The translations under genes were made by a program, and so were the position numbers. A stretch of 64,000 nt of DNA from DATFFO01 sp963772815 (GTDB taxonomy: Bacteria > Actinomycetota > Acidimicrobiia > Spongiisociales > ZC4RG35), in the NCBI GenBank assembly GCA_963772815.1, contig CAVYYV010000006.1:62001-126000 (forward strand), in the 5' to 3' direction. The number at the start of each line of letters is the position of its first letter. Position 1 is the stretch's first letter. The notes under the pieces were generated by a model. That model was not told the DNA's origin, searched no databases, and worked only from the letters and a program-made list of their open reading frames with translations. Below are positions 8,534-16,243 of this stretch, one piece after another.

Positions 8534-8926
8534 TCATCTCGAGCTTTCGGCCTTGTGGGTCTTATCTCGCTTTCTTATGGCCACCGCATCGATCTCGATC
8601 AGTGCGTCCACAGCCAAAGCGACACCGATGGTGGTGCGTGCAGGAAGCGCGCCGTGACGATCGCGGAAGAACGCCGAATAGACTTCGTTCATACCGTCGA
8701 AGTCCCTACGGACCTGGGTCAGGTAGACGGTAGTCTTGATTACGTCGCTGACCGAACACCCCGCGTCTGCAAGAACCGACTCGATCCGTCTCAACGCATA
8801 CTCGGTCTGCAAGCGAATGTCACCGCCCACGAAATGGCGGTGAGCATCAAACGCAATCTGGCCCGATACGTACACCGTGTCACCGGCCTCCATGTAGTCA
8901 GAGAAGGGTACATTTGCTAGATCCAT
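8534..8926 (-). CDS. RidA/YjgF family protein (enamine/imine deaminase type)
   Basis: A 130-residue single-domain Rid protein, the normal length. Family features visible are VYVSGQIAFD near residue 20, QTEYALRRIESVLADAG, VIKTTVYLT, and the C-terminal PARTTIGVALAVDALIEIDAVA. The Arg in PARTT corresponds to the conserved substrate-binding Arg of RidA. Rid proteins hydrolyse reactive enamine/imine intermediates released by PLP-dependent lyases. The same locus encodes a SelA-like PLP enzyme (16240-17478), which makes a protective or catalytic role plausible. It is co-directional with the DapA-like gene, 114 bp upstream. Confidence 0.88.
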   Translation of the reverse strand: MDLANVPFSDYMEAGDTVYVSGQIAFDAHRHFVGGDIRLQTEYALRRIESVLADAGCSVSDVIKTTVYLTQVRRDFDGMNEVYSAFFRDRHGALPARTTIGVALAVDALIEIDAVAIRKRDKTHKAESSR

Positions 8927-9040
8927 CTGGGTTCTCCTCTCTCACGGAATCCACGGTCGCTCCGTGCATCGACCTGGAATCTCCGACAGCCGCATCGACG
9001 TCTCCACTTTCGCCGTTCGAACTACGGATTCCACCGCACG

Positions 9041-9934
9041 TCACAGGAGACCTTCAACCGGGAAGTCGCCCAGTAGCCGATCTAGATCCTGGAATAGCGC
9101 CTTATCCGGATGGATTTCCGGAGCTCGAAGGATTGAGTTCTCAACGATACCCCTCCGTCGCAATAACTCCTTGTGTATATACAGGGCCGCATCAAAACCA
9201 CGCAACCCGAGAATCAGGAAGGGGAGAAGCTGGGCGTGCAGAGTTCTCGCAGGCGTCGTTTCCCCTGAGCTCCAAGACGAATGTATGGAAATGAACTCTG
9301 GGGTCAACCCAGCAAAGGGCACGCACCCGCTTGCGCCCGAGCCGAGTTCGTTCATGAAGTCGAGTCCAGCCCCGCCTCCGAGAACCGCAACACCTTCCGT
9401 AAGGAACTGCGATGCAATCCGGATCCTCTCCGCCGCATTTCCCGATTCGATCTTAAGCGCCACCACGTGTTCCGATTCTGTAGCTACACGTACTAGTGCT
9501 TCTGCCGAAAGCAGGGTTCTCGTAAAGTCTGGTGCATCTTGAAAGACGATCCCCAAGCCTGTTGCGTTGCCGATTCGGTTGCAGCACCGAATCAACAATT
9601 CTGGATCGGTCAGGCCAGTCGGCGGACGTACCATCAAGAGCCTTGCGCCCGACTCTGCATTCCTGTCTGCGCTCGCGGCCACCGCTTCGACACTGTCGCC
9701 GCGCGCAGTCCCCATGACTACGAGGTCATCGCCCGCATGAGATACCGCAACACGAAGCGCCGCGTACACCTCGGCTTCTGACAGCCTGTCCAGTTCACTC
9801 CCGAATCCGAAGCCGATGACCTTGGCGCCTGAAGCCGCAACAAAATCGACCTCTCGTCGCAAACCGTCTAGGTCGAGCGACCGGCCTCCATCAAACGGCA
9901 TAGTGAGTACTGGCAACACTCCACTCAGAACCAT
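9041..9934 (-). CDS. Dihydrodipicolinate synthase (DapA)-family lyase
   Basis: A 297-residue TIM-barrel protein of the DapA/N-acetylneuraminate lyase family, whose members form a Schiff base with a 2-keto acid. The likely Schiff-base Lys is in VVALKIESG (about Lys161). The usual YxxP position reads FQDAPDF, so the conserved Tyr found in true DapA is not obvious. That argues for a catabolic aldolase or dehydratase-like member rather than lysine biosynthesis. I chose the ATG at 9934 because AAGGAGG lies five bases before it; an upstream GTG at 9958 has no such site. It follows the ABC importer genes on the same strand. Confidence 0.85.
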   Translation of the reverse strand: MVLSGVLPVLTMPFDGGRSLDLDGLRREVDFVAASGAKVIGFGFGSELDRLSEAEVYAALRVAVSHAGDDLVVMGTARGDSVEAVAASADRNAESGARLLMVRPPTGLTDPELLIRCCNRIGNATGLGIVFQDAPDFTRTLLSAEALVRVATESEHVVALKIESGNAAERIRIASQFLTEGVAVLGGGAGLDFMNELGSGASGCVPFAGLTPEFISIHSSWSSGETTPARTLHAQLLPFLILGLRGFDAALYIHKELLRRRGIVENSILRAPEIHPDKALFQDLDRLLGDFPVEGLL

Positions 9935-10011
9935 CGCGCCTCCTTGATCGCTACCCACGTGGAGTCAACGGAAGTCTCTCCGTTTGCCGCGAACCTGTAC
10001 CTCCTAGCTGT

Positions 10012-10770
10012 CTAGCCAAGGCGTCGGCCCATGACCGAGCCCAGGAACTCCCGGGTCCGAAGCTCGACCGGTGATTTCAGAAGCTGCTTTGGAGGCCCCT
10101 GCTCCACAATCCTGCCCTCTTCCATGAATACCATCCGATCCGCTACCTCGGCAGCAAAACTCAATTCATGTGTGACGATTATCATCGCTGCGTTCGCACC
10201 GAGTGCGACTGCGCGGATCACTTCGAGCACCTCACCAACCAACTCGGGATCCAAAGCAGAGGTCGGTTCGTCAAATAGCAGCACTCCCGGTTCAAGGGCT
10301 AAAGCCCGAGCGATAGCGACCCGTTGCGCCTGACCGCCGGATAACTGACGCGGATAGTGATTTGACTGAGCGTTCAGCCCAACGCGTTCTAATAGATCCA
10401 GTGCGATACTTCTCGCCTCATCTCTCGGGAGACTCTTCACTCGGCGTAGGGGGAGGGCGATATTCTCGACAGCGGTCAGGTTCTCAAAGAGGTTGAAGTG
10501 CTGGAAGACCATTCCGACCTCGTCCCTCACCTGTCTCAGGATCCTCCGATTCTCTCGCCTCGTAATCTCGGCACCGAACCGTACGCCGCCTACCGTTACC
10601 GAGCCCGACGTCGGAGCCTCAAGCGTCATCGCGACTCTCAACAAAGTAGTCTTTCCAGAACCACTTCTGCCCACAATCGCCACCTTCTCGGCCGGCCCAA
10701 CGGCGAGGCTAACTGCATCCAAGGCAACAAACTCCCCGAACTTCTTGGTCACCCTATCGAACCACAACAT
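10012..10770 (-). CDS. Amino-acid-type ABC transporter ATP-binding protein
   Basis: A 252-residue ATPase of the GlnQ/HisP class. Visible motifs are Walker A VGRSGSGKTTLL, the Q-loop region MVFQHFNLFENLTAVENI, the signature LSGGQAQRVAIARALA, Walker B VLLFDEPTSALDPE, and the switch His in IIVTHE. The C-terminus (IVEQGPPKQLL) is typical of polar amino-acid importers. The ATG at 10770 is taken as the start. A TTG overlapping the permease stop codon is possible. It is the last of four transporter genes and is read with the two permeases. Confidence 0.93.
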   Translation of the reverse strand: MLWFDRVTKKFGEFVALDAVSLAVGPAEKVAIVGRSGSGKTTLLRVAMTLEAPTSGSVTVGGVRFGAEITRRENRRILRQVRDEVGMVFQHFNLFENLTAVENIALPLRRVKSLPRDEARSIALDLLERVGLNAQSNHYPRQLSGGQAQRVAIARALALEPGVLLFDEPTSALDPELVGEVLEVIRAVALGANAAMIIVTHELSFAAEVADRMVFMEEGRIVEQGPPKQLLKSPVELRTREFLGSVMGRRLG

Positions 10771-10793
10771 TGCGCTATCGCTGACTGGAGACT

Positions 10794-11429
10794 TCAAGCG
10801 AACCTCCGCTCGAGTCGCCGGGCCGCGATGGCGCCTGGATATGACACGGCAAGATACATGGCGCCCATCACAGTAAACAGCGGAAGATAGGCAAAGGTCG
10901 ACATCGCTACAGCTCGAGTAGACTGCAGAAGTTCGGGGACCGTAATAACTGCCAGGATCGCCGTATCCTTGAACAGCGATAGGACATAGTTGAATAGCGG
11001 TGGGGTGGCGGAGCGCATTGCCTGAGGCAAGACTATAAAGCTGAGAATTTCGAGGTGCGGCAGATTGACAGCCATACCGGCCTCCCATTGCCCCGCTGAA
11101 ACCGCCCTAATGCTGGAGTATATCGCCTCCGAGCAGTAGGTTGCAAAGTGGGCTGCTAAGACCACTACGCCCACCAGAATCGCTGGCAACACTAATCCTA
11201 TCTCGGGCAATACGTAGTAACCTATAAACACTTGGACCAGGAGCGGCGTGTTACGCACCGCAGTCACAATAAGACGCACGCCGCTTGCGAGCCAACGCCT
11301 TCCAAGCACTCGCACCATTGCTATTGCCAATCCGAGAACTATGGCTCCAACTGCCGCGACTACGGCAATCACGCTTGAGTACACCAACCCTTTCAGCATC
11401 AGAGGGATTCCCTCTACCCAAGGGCTCAC
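10794..11429 (-). CDS. Amino-acid-type ABC transporter permease (EhuD-like)
   Basis: A 211-residue permease of the HisM/GlnP type with about five hydrophobic segments. The ATPase-coupling EAA loop is visible as QWEAGMAVNLPHLEILSFIVLPQAMRSA, and the conserved VRNTPLLVQVF segment is near residue 57. Its ATG overlaps the stop of the other permease by four bases (11426-11429), so the two are translationally coupled and probably form a heterodimer in the membrane. Confidence 0.92.
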   Translation of the reverse strand: MSPWVEGIPLMLKGLVYSSVIAVVAAVGAIVLGLAIAMVRVLGRRWLASGVRLIVTAVRNTPLLVQVFIGYYVLPEIGLVLPAILVGVVVLAAHFATYCSEAIYSSIRAVSAGQWEAGMAVNLPHLEILSFIVLPQAMRSATPPLFNYVLSLFKDTAILAVITVPELLQSTRAVAMSTFAYLPLFTVMGAMYLAVSYPGAIAARRLERRFA

Positions 11430-12127
11430 AGAGCCACCGGGGTGTCAAGCCTCGAGAGACTGCGCTGTTCTGATGCGGCACGCCAGTTCCGCCCATAAGC
11501 TCCGTCGATCTTTCTCGCACCTGCACTTAGCGGTACCGACAAGAGCAGATAGCCTGCCATTAGCACCAAGTAGCTCGGAACGAAACCGAGCTGGCGATTG
11601 ATAGCCATAACATTTACTCGGTAGGTGAGATCCGCAACTGAGATCAATGACAGTAAAGAGGTGGCCTTGAACCATTCAATCGCGAGGTTTTCAAGAGGGG
11701 GAATGGTGATCGGGATCGCCTGCGGGAGGAGAACGAAGCGAATCTCGTCAAACCGTGAAAAGTTGACAGCTGCAGCTGCTTCTCTTTGGCCTTCAGGAAC
11801 CGCCTGGAGCGCGCCGCGTACAATTTCAGATCCGTAAGCACCGGCGTTCAACCCCAAGACGAGTACCCCAGCGGCGAACGGTGAGAACTCAACTCCGATC
11901 GAAGGCAAAACAAAGTAGGCCCAGAATAGCTGTACGATCGCGGATGTACCTCGGAAGATTTCCACGTAGAAAGCGAAGACGAGACGGATCAGCCTAGCTC
12001 GAGCGAACGAACGAACGAGGCCCACCAGAAAACTCAAGGGCAGGGCGATCAGACCCACCAGTACCGTTGCGGTAAGGGTGGTCTGACCGCCCTGAAGAAG
12101 GACGCTTAGAAGCTTGCCAACATCCAT
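11426..12127 (-). CDS. Amino-acid-type ABC transporter permease (EhuC-like)
   Basis: A 233-residue permease of the same family as its downstream partner. Motifs are EIFRGTSAIVQLFWAYFVLP near residues 55-75 and the EAA loop EGQREAAAAVNFSRFDEIRFVLLPQA. The FRGTS sequence and partner layout resemble EhuC of ectoine-type importers. No ectoine-degradation genes (eut/doe) are present here, so the substrate is open. Confidence 0.92.
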   Translation of the reverse strand: MDVGKLLSVLLQGGQTTLTATVLVGLIALPLSFLVGLVRSFARARLIRLVFAFYVEIFRGTSAIVQLFWAYFVLPSIGVEFSPFAAGVLVLGLNAGAYGSEIVRGALQAVPEGQREAAAAVNFSRFDEIRFVLLPQAIPITIPPLENLAIEWFKATSLLSLISVADLTYRVNVMAINRQLGFVPSYLVLMAGYLLLSVPLSAGARKIDGAYGRNWRAASEQRSLSRLDTPVAL

Positions 12128-12200
12128 CGTAAGAATGTTACATGGTTATCGGAAGCGCTTACGCCCGTCTCTCTGACCCGTCTGCGAGAATCGCAGTCGG

Positions 12201-13139
12201 TTACGAACTGGAGCATAGGCTATCAGCCGTCACGTCAGGTTCCGGCATTAGGTCTTGCGTATACCCGTATGGCGCCTGGACACTTAGCAAGTCGCCGCTG
12301 TCCAGCATCTTCGCAATCTCACCGTTCAGAGCGTCGCGGAAGTCGGTATCCTCTTTTCTGAGGGCGTAACCGGAATATGCGATCTCCTCTTTCCCGTTGA
12401 TAATCGGCCCAGTGAACGGTTGAGCAACCTCAACCCCGGTCACGTCGTAATTCTCCTTCACCTGATTCAGGCTGAAGGTCGCCTGCAGATAGACGTCTGC
12501 TCTTCCCTGGCGCACCGCCTCAATGGCCAGCCGCTCTTCTGGGAAGGACTGGATTCTCGATTCATCAACGCCAGACTGCTTGGCCCATTCAATCTCAGCG
12601 GCACCGGCCTGGGCCGCAATTCGAATCGACGCATCATTTGCTATGTCCTCATAGCTATGGATGTTCTTCGGGTTCCCTTCAGCCACCAGAGCGCCTTGCG
12701 TATACCGAGCAAGAGGGTTCGTGAATGCAACCTGTTGGCACCGCTCCGGCGTAATGAAGAAATGGAAACCTGACATATCCCATCGGTGTGTCTGCAGGCC
12801 CGGGATAATCACATCGAAGGTAACGAAAATAGTCTCCATCTGTGGGATACCGACTCTGTTGAGTAACTCCCTAGCTAGGTCAACGCCAGCGCCAGTGGCC
12901 TCGCCGGTGTCCTCGTCGACGTACGAAAGCGGACGAGCTGCGACGAACCCAACATCGATGATTCCAGCTGCTCGCGCTGCCTCAAGCGTGCTCTGAGCCG
13001 TCGACGTACTGGTCGTTGCGCCAGATGCAGCAGTCGTACTGGTCTCTCCGGTGCTGGTGCCGCATGCGGCAAGCACCATCGATACGACGATCACCGCGGA
13101 GACTGATCGACCCGCTCGCCATCTCGGAAACTGTCTCAT
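12201..13139 (-). CDS. ABC transporter substrate-binding lipoprotein (EhuB-like, family 3)
   Basis: A 312-residue lipoprotein. The signal peptide ends at the lipobox VLAACG, followed by a Ser/Thr-rich linker. The mature part begins STLEAARAAGIIDVGFVAARPLSYVDEDTG and contains FVTFDVIIPGLQTHRWDMSGFHFFITPERCQQVAFTNP. This is the pattern of ectoine/hydroxyectoine-type and other polar-compound binding proteins of family 3. I chose the ATG at 13139 because GAGGAGG lies five bases upstream. It is the first gene of the importer operon. The likely ligand is a small zwitterion or amino-acid-like compound. Confidence 0.9.
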   Translation of the reverse strand: MRQFPRWRAGRSVSAVIVVSMVLAACGTSTGETSTTAASGATTSTSTAQSTLEAARAAGIIDVGFVAARPLSYVDEDTGEATGAGVDLARELLNRVGIPQMETIFVTFDVIIPGLQTHRWDMSGFHFFITPERCQQVAFTNPLARYTQGALVAEGNPKNIHSYEDIANDASIRIAAQAGAAEIEWAKQSGVDESRIQSFPEERLAIEAVRQGRADVYLQATFSLNQVKENYDVTGVEVAQPFTGPIINGKEEIAYSGYALRKEDTDFRDALNGEIAKMLDSGDLLSVQAPYGYTQDLMPEPDVTADSLCSSS

Positions 13140-13172
13140 TCTTCCTCCTCGATCCGCCGACGACATCACTAA

Positions 13173-13187
13173 GAGAACTGGGTTCTC
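13173..13187. promoter_or_regulatory. Candidate operator upstream of the importer operon
   Basis: The perfect palindrome GAGAAC-TGG-GTTCTC lies 34-48 bases upstream of the binding-protein start codon. A TTGACA hexamer is on the minus strand at 13201-13196, just upstream of the palindrome, but I see no convincing -10 box. The placement suits a regulator site, possibly for the neighbouring IclR protein. The 13140-13428 interval holds nothing else I can identify. Confidence 0.35.
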
Positions 13188-13428
13188 ATACAGGATGTCA
13201 ATTTCATGTGAGCGAACATTAGGAGTCGCGCGCTTCTACTGTCAAGGAGCTCCTTTTCGTCCCCTTTCTTGGCGACGGACAAGGTCCGCTTGTCGGTGTG
13301 TCGAATCCATCGGACAAATGGGCCGTGGCGTCGGGAGGTCGCACAGAGGGCCGGGAACGCGGCGTCACCACGTCTGGGCGTCTACGCTCTCCGATTCAGG
13401 AAGGGTGTCGCTCACTCGCTTTGGAAAC

Positions 13429-14274
13429 TCAGTTGGCGTCGGCCTCTTCGGCCCTCTGGCCCGACTGGGCGGCGGCTTTCTCGCGATCGAAGCCCAGTGC
13501 CCACTCGATTCTCGCGGCAGTCTGTGTGAGGGTGGTGAGCATCCGCTCTCCCAGACTCTCGTCCACTCGAGCCTCGGGAACCGAGGAACTGATGGCTGCA
13601 ATAACTCGGCCACTTCCGTCACGAATAGGCACCGCGACGCAGTAGACGCCGATCGTGTATTCACCATTGTCGACCGAGTAGCCGCGCAGACGGATGACTT
13701 CTAGCTCAACTTGCAGATCGGCCAAAATGGCGATAGTCCGAGGGGTGTACTTACGCATGTCCACCCCGGCAAATCGCCTCTCGACCTCGCTGGGGGGCAG
13801 TCCAGCCAGCAGTACCTTGCCGAGTCCGGTTGCGTGAGCAGGAAGGCGACTACCGACCTCGGAGACCAGCTTCAAGTGATGGTCCGCCTCGACCTTCGCA
13901 ATGTAGACGTTCTCGATCCCGTCGAGGATCGCGAGTTGAACGGTTTCATCCAACTCCAACTTCGCTTCTTCCAGAAACCGTCTCGCGATTTAAACAAGCT
14001 CTCGATCCAGTTCGAATCCCTGGCCCGCCTCCCATAATCGGATCCCCACACGGTAACGCCGGTCGGTCTCATCCATCTCGAGGAACCGGGTCATGGTAAG
14101 GGTCTGCAAAAGGTTGTACGTGCTGCTCCTGGGCCATCCCATCTCATCGACAATCTCAGCGAACGTGAGTCCGTTCGGCGCCTCAGATACGGCAGTCAGC
14201 ACCTCGACCGTACGAAGGGCTGACTTGACGGGTTCGAAGTCATCAGTCGTCTTGGAGGCATTCATGGTGGCCAT
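13429..14274 (-). pseudogene. IclR-family transcriptional regulator interrupted by an in-frame stop
   Basis: Read through, this is a normal 281-codon IclR-family protein. The N-terminal winged helix-turn-helix (SALRTVEVLTAVSEAPNGLT, then the helix around MGWPRSSTYNLLQTL) is followed by YRVGIRLWEAGQGFELDRELV. A TAA at 13992-13990 (codon 95) comes next, and the same frame continues with IARRFLEEAKLELDETVQLA. The ligand-binding domain follows (HATGLGKVLLAGLP, RGYSVDNGEYTIGVYCVAVPI). Homologues usually have a charged residue at this position, so a single AAA-to-TAA change would explain it. The gene lies between the importer operon and the divergent catabolic operon and is their likely regulator. 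Confidence 0.85.
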
Positions 14275-14305
14275 CGTGGGGATGTTAGTTCACGCATGAG
14301 ATTCA

Positions 14306-14369
14306 CAATGCCTGTCATTGGAGGGCCGCGCACTAGCACCGGTGCTTTGGGCATTGTCTGGAGGCATTG
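14306..14369. promoter_or_regulatory. Inverted repeats between the IclR gene and the catabolic operon
   Basis: CAATGCC at 14306-14312 has inverted partners GGCATTG at 14350-14356 and 14363-14369. The second partner overlaps the -35 box of the divergent operon promoter. Repeated half-sites in the shared intergenic region of a divergent IclR gene are the usual arrangement for IclR autoregulation and target control. Binding is inferred only. Confidence 0.4.
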
Positions 14370-14396
14370 ACCCGGCCGCCCCCCAAGCGCTAATAT
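14367..14396 (+). promoter_or_regulatory. Sigma-70-type promoter of the catabolic operon
   Basis: A TTGACC -35 box (14367-14372) and a TAATAT -10 box (14391-14396) are separated by 18 bases. They lie about 50 bases upstream of the SDR start codon. In such GC-rich DNA this pair stands out. The GGCATTG half-site overlaps the -35 box, so bound regulator would block or recruit polymerase here. Confidence 0.5.
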
Positions 14397-14448
14397 CACG
14401 CATCAGAATGACAGTTCACATTGGAGAACCCCCGACGGAGCGGCCCGA

Positions 14449-15207
14449 GTGGCTTTCCTAGACTTCAGCGGCCAGACGCACTGTGTAGTCGGTGCCGCCA
14501 GCGGAATCGGCAAGGCTGCCGCGATCCGGCTCGCCGGACTGGGCGCGAGGGTTGCGTGTGTCGACCTCGACGCCATAGGCCTTAAGGACACATGCGCCCA
14601 GATCGAACAGGAAGGGCACGTTGCGCAGTCGGCGCAGGTGGACGTGACGAATCCCGCCGCGGTTCGTGAGGTCTTCGATGATCTGATCAGCTCACTGAGT
14701 CGACTCGATGGCCTCGTGAACTGCGCGGGCATCACGGGCGCGACTGGAATGAACACCCATGAGGTCGACCCGAGCGACTTTGACCGCGTCTACGCCGTGA
14801 ACATGCGAGGATCCCTATTGGTCTCACAGGCAGTCCTACCGTCAATGCTCGAGCAGGCATACGGGAGAATCCTCCACATCGCATCGATCAGTGGCAAAGA
14901 TGGCAACGCGGGGATGGCCGCTTACTCGGCCACGAAGGCCGGACTCATCGGATTGGTGAAAGTAATGGGCAAAGAGTACGCCCAGACCGGAATCACGGTG
15001 AACGCCCTTGCTCCCGCGGTGGTCCGTACACCTATCCTGGATGGGTTGCCCCAGAGCCAGATCGACTACATGACATCGAAGATCCCCATGGGCCGCACGG
15101 GCACCCTGACCGAGGTCGCAGACATGATCTCTTGGATCGTTTCACGACAGTGCAGCTTCGTGACAGGTTTCACGTTCGACTTGACAGGTGGGAGGGCAGT
15201 CTATTGA
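14449..15207 (+). CDS. Short-chain dehydrogenase/reductase
   Basis: A 252-residue classical SDR. The cofactor loop GAASGIG is at residues 15-21, and an acidic residue after strand 2 (CVDLD) favours NAD. NCAG is at 91-94, the catalytic Ser lies in IASISGK, and Tyr159/Lys163 are in YSATK. The start is GTG with GGAG eight bases upstream. It is the first gene of a five-gene plus-strand operon. By analogy with non-phosphorylated deoxy-sugar pathways, it could oxidise the 4-hydroxyl of a 2-keto-3-deoxy acid. That assignment is inference from the neighbours, not from the SDR sequence. Confidence 0.9.
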   Translation: MAFLDFSGQTHCVVGAASGIGKAAAIRLAGLGARVACVDLDAIGLKDTCAQIEQEGHVAQSAQVDVTNPAAVREVFDDLISSLSRLDGLVNCAGITGATGMNTHEVDPSDFDRVYAVNMRGSLLVSQAVLPSMLEQAYGRILHIASISGKDGNAGMAAYSATKAGLIGLVKVMGKEYAQTGITVNALAPAVVRTPILDGLPQSQIDYMTSKIPMGRTGTLTEVADMISWIVSRQCSFVTGFTFDLTGGRAVY

Positions 15208-15235
15208 AACCGTCCACTTCAAAAGGAGAACTCTT

Positions 15236-16243
15236 ATGAGTACCCGACGTGCTGTCACCGTTCTCGGCGAAATCGATCCCTCAGACCTCGGTATCACCAT
15301 GGCCCACGAGCACATTCTCGTCGACAACTGGGCGATGACCTTCGACTACGACTTCATTCTCGATAGCGAACCTCTCGCCATCGCTGAAGTGAAGCGGTTC
15401 AGGGACGCCGGCGGCCGCACAATCTGCGATACGACCTGCGAGGGTATTGGCCGGAACCCCGAAGGGCTCGCGAGGATCAGCACAGCGACGGGTGTGCACG
15501 TGATCATGGGCGCGGGCTGGTACCGCGAAGCAGTGTACCCACCTGAGTTCGACGGTACCCCGACTAACGAGATCGCGGCTCGTCTCGTTGACGACCTCTT
15601 GGTTGGTTCCCGATCAAACGGGATCCGCTCGGGCTTCGTCGGTGAAATCGGTACAGACCGCGGGTCAATCACTCCGCGCCAGGAACGAATGTTCCACGCT
15701 GCAGCCAGAGCACAACGCGTCACGGGGTGCCCGATCGCAACCCACACCACTCACTGGGGCGAACTAGGCATCGAACAGGTCAAACTGCTTACCGAAGAGG
15801 GTGTTCCGCCAGAGTCGATCATTGTCGGTCACCTCGGGGATCGGTTCCAAGACGAGATAGTGGTCAAGATCGCCGCTGCAGGCGTGTGGCTGAGCATCGA
15901 CAATCTCGGGTTCATACGGGGATACGCTCCTCTTGAGGTCCGAGCCGACAACGTGGCCAGATTCTGGGAACTCGGCTTCGGGGACAAAATTCTCCTCGCA
16001 AGCGACATCTGCAACCTCAGTCAACTTCACGAGTACGGCGGCCCCGGTTATGCCAACGTGATCGAGAACTTCCTTGGCCTTCTCCACGAGCGCGGCCTCG
16101 GGCAGGCCGAAATCGACCAGATGTTGATAACGAATCCTGCGAAAGCCTTCAGCTACACCGCCCGAGTCGAGCCAGATGACTTGGTGGGCCTCGACCTGCT
16201 CCAACTGGTCGAAGAGAAGGTGCTTCGACGAAGCCAGTCATGA
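15236..16243 (+). CDS. Phosphotriesterase-family metal-dependent hydrolase (probable lactonase)
   Basis: A 335-residue amidohydrolase-superfamily protein. The binuclear metal ligands can be read off: HEH (His24/His26), Glu137 in FVGEIGTD, His170 in ATHTTH, His199 in VGHLGD, and Asp257 in LLASDI. The bridging position is Glu, not the carboxylated Lys of bacterial phosphotriesterase. The family contains lactonases and esterases as well as phosphotriesterases, and a lactone-opening role would fit the operon. AAGGAG lies seven bases before the ATG. The stop overlaps the next start by four bases. Confidence 0.88.
   Translation: MSTRRAVTVLGEIDPSDLGITMAHEHILVDNWAMTFDYDFILDSEPLAIAEVKRFRDAGGRTICDTTCEGIGRNPEGLARISTATGVHVIMGAGWYREAVYPPEFDGTPTNEIAARLVDDLLVGSRSNGIRSGFVGEIGTDRGSITPRQERMFHAAARAQRVTGCPIATHTTHWGELGIEQVKLLTEEGVPPESIIVGHLGDRFQDEIVVKIAAAGVWLSIDNLGFIRGYAPLEVRADNVARFWELGFGDKILLASDICNLSQLHEYGGPGYANVIENFLGLLHERGLGQAEIDQMLITNPAKAFSYTARVEPDDLVGLDLLQLVEEKVLRRSQS

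Noticed and set aside
12201..13139. Ectoine utilisation as the role of the EhuABCD-like importer
   Set aside because: The ectoine-degradation genes (eut/doe) are missing, and the neighbouring enzymes fit sugar-acid rather than ectoine chemistry. The importer family is similar but the substrate must be left open.
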